Part shown: one piece after another, positions 62,267-64,000 of the stretch
How positions within the stretch are numbered: position 1 is the stretch's first letter
Layout: every line of letters starts with the position of its first letter
Assembly (NCBI RefSeq): GCF_027580225.2
Contig: NC_073352.2
Span: forward strand, 5,024,501-5,088,500
Direction: 5' to 3'
DNA from: Misgurnus anguillicaudatus
Lineage: Eukaryota > Chordata > Actinopteri > Cypriniformes > Cobitidae
Length of the DNA stretch: 64,000 nucleotides
Notes under the pieces: generated by a model
What the model was told of the DNA's origin: nothing
Seen by the model: only the letters and a program-made list of their open reading frames with translations
Databases searched by the model: none
Made by a program: the position numbers and the translations under genes

Positions 62267-63198
62267 TAGAGCCCTATGAAATCCATTTTTTTTTTGTTAA
62301 TTGTTTTGGATTCCATTTAGTTTTGTTTTCATTTTTTAGGCAGGTTTAGTACCCAGAATTTGTTAGACAACTCAACAGCAGTTTATTAATTGTTTGCATT
62401 CAAAAGTGCATTTTGGTAGTGTTTTAATATTTGGTTAATGCTTACAGAATTTCATAGTAAAATCCAACATTGAATCTTTTTGTCAAAGTGCTATCAAATT
62501 TATTGAACGGTACAAATAAGAACAGACAGAATTAAAACATTAGAGCCAGCCTCTGCAATTACCTTAGTGTATATGAGAGGAGGGTCTTAAATTATAATTT
62601 CTCAGTTTTTTAAGAGTTTGTGGTCTCAGACGATCTCTTCGACATGGTTTTCTTTATTCAGAATTAAAGGAACAGTATGTAGGATTGTGGCCAAAACTGG
62701 TACTGCAATCACAAAACTTATGTCTAAAAATGGGAATACAATCACACAACTGGTGGCCAATACACAAAATGACAACCTAAATATCAGTTGAGGGCTGCAA
62801 CTCCATTTTTTAAATGACATTATTCTGGCCGGACCACTGTTGTCCGTGATATAAGTATTTGAAATGAAAATGATTTCTTAATGTCTAGTGACATATCAGG
62901 GTCATTTTATGATTAATTAATATACATTTCTTACATACTGTTCCTTTAATGCTTGTGGTTGATGGTGCATAATCACATATTGCATCCCGCACACAGTGAA
63001 ATGTTTCCACAAATTTTTATAATTTTATTTGCCGATTAAGAATACCACGCCAATGAACTGATAATCGCAGATAAGTTATAATGCCTTTTTTAAAAATTGT
63101 TGCCAAATTCTGCATTATAAAGTAAAAAATTACATTTTCTTGTCTTGATTCCGTGATTCCGTCCGTGTGTTCTGCATCGTGGAAATTATAGGGCCCTA
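62267..63198. mobile_element. hAT-like element with a nested MITE in mgat4b intron 1
   Basis: TAGAGCCCTATGAAATCC at the left is mirrored, with changes, by GGAAATTATAGGGCCCTA at the right. CTTGTC directly flanks both ends (62261-62266, 63199-63204), a partial target duplication. A TTAA MITE is inserted at 62664-62949. Confidence 0.65.
62664..62949. mobile_element. TTAA-flanked MITE (286 bp)
   Basis: TTAAAGGAACAGTATGTAGG at the left is mirrored by TTACATACTGTTCCTTTAA at the right; both limits are TTAA. Nested in the element at 62267-63198. Confidence 0.85.
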
Positions 63199-64000
63199 CT
63201 TGTCTGTGTGTGCTGTCCTTCCTGCCGTAAACCATTCAACTCTTGAGTCTTTTTTTTAGCTCTGAATAGGCTCATCACAAAAGTTGACCTTACGGTTTAC
63301 ATTTACAATAGACACAGTACAGTATGCGAGCTTTTCTCAAGTATTCATTGTGTGAATCTCAGAACAACAGTCAGAAATAACTGGCTTCAGTTCAAAATCA
63401 AAAGAAAAAATATATGATATATTTTAAAGGCTATATTAGAAAGATTTTTGCCTTTGTTACAGTGGTTTTTATGTTAATTAAACTGTTTTGTCAACTGTAA
63501 TATTATATCATAAAATGTTAATTTCCTTTATACATTCTTATGTATTCTTATTTTTCATGATATTTAACCATCACTGCTTAGCAGCTTACATAGAAATAGA
63601 AAAAATGAATTGATTGTAGGTTTTAAATCACTGATGCTCATAAAGGCACATTTAGGTGAGTTTTGTTAACTGGAGGTTATTGTCAACAAAAACGTCTCAC
63701 TCATTGACTGTGTGGTCACGCACTTCTAAAAAAATGAAAACAAACATCTTGTACCTGTCCGGGCCCGTCTGTAAAACACACTGTAACATGAAGAAGATCA
63801 AGAAAGTCCTAATTTGTCCCCCATAATTGCAGTGCTTTTCAGAACTCTGCTCGCTTACACTGGAATGTCTTACAGCTAGATCCCCAAATGGAAATAGTTC
63901 ACCCAAAATGGAAATTTAGCCTATTTTATTCCTTCTCATATCATTTTTAACCTGTAACTAACTATGCTGGTTATGATGTACAAAAGTGTACATGTCTATC
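63199..64000 (+). other. mgat4b: mgat4b intron 1, continuing past the window
   Basis: AT-rich intronic DNA. No element with paired ends and no exon recognised. Confidence 0.4.

Overview
This is vertebrate nuclear DNA, almost certainly from a teleost and probably a cypriniform. The gene fragments read as ordinary GT-AG spliced vertebrate exons. Their order (tcirg1, mrnip, sqstm1, mgat4b) extends the MGAT4B-SQSTM1-MRNIP cluster known from mammals. The remaining DNA is dense with fish-type DNA transposons, MITEs, LTR elements and a Penelope-like element. The species assignment is inference; no bacterial, viral-genome or CRISPR content is visible.

Layout. 1-11.5 kb is a stack of transposons: a 5'-truncated Ty3/gypsy element whose RT, RNase H and integrase are decayed. 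Its 3' LTR (5427-11491) was split by a BED-finger hAT transposon, itself split by a second hAT, and by a 0.9 kb inverted-repeat element. Inside it is an unusual A-B-A' rearrangement (2426-4345). 12.3-16.9 kb is a dead Penelope-like element interrupted five times. 17.5-19.5 kb holds a MITE and unassigned sequence.

19.8-35.9 kb is the complete tcirg1 gene (V-ATPase a3 subunit; 19 coding exons, 820 aa), with a CLEAR-type E-box upstream. Its largest intron carries about 2.9 kb of GACA/GATA (Bkm-like) satellite. 36.7-41.2 kb is mrnip (7 exons, 386 aa), with a dead Tc1 transposon in intron 4. On the minus strand, 41.3-46.8 kb is sqstm1/p62 (8 exons, 462 aa), tail-to-tail with mrnip. Its first intron carries a solo LTR nested in a hAT element.

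48.6-52.1 kb is a 5'-truncated Gmr1-like Ty3/gypsy element with an intact 849-codon ORF in the order integrase-RT-RNase H, plus a 3' LTR. 52.6-60.1 kb is mostly MITEs, hAT relatives and TA/AAT microsatellites. At 60.77 kb the first coding exon of mgat4b begins; the rest of that gene lies beyond the window.

Functionally, tcirg1 (lysosome acidification) and sqstm1 (selective autophagy receptor) belong to one lysosome/autophagy programme. mrnip is a genome-stability factor and mgat4b a Golgi glycosyltransferase. I found no convincing undescribed biological system. The most notable items are the integrase-first gypsy ORF, the A-B-A' rearrangement, the GACA/GATA intron and the layered insertions with readable target-site duplications.
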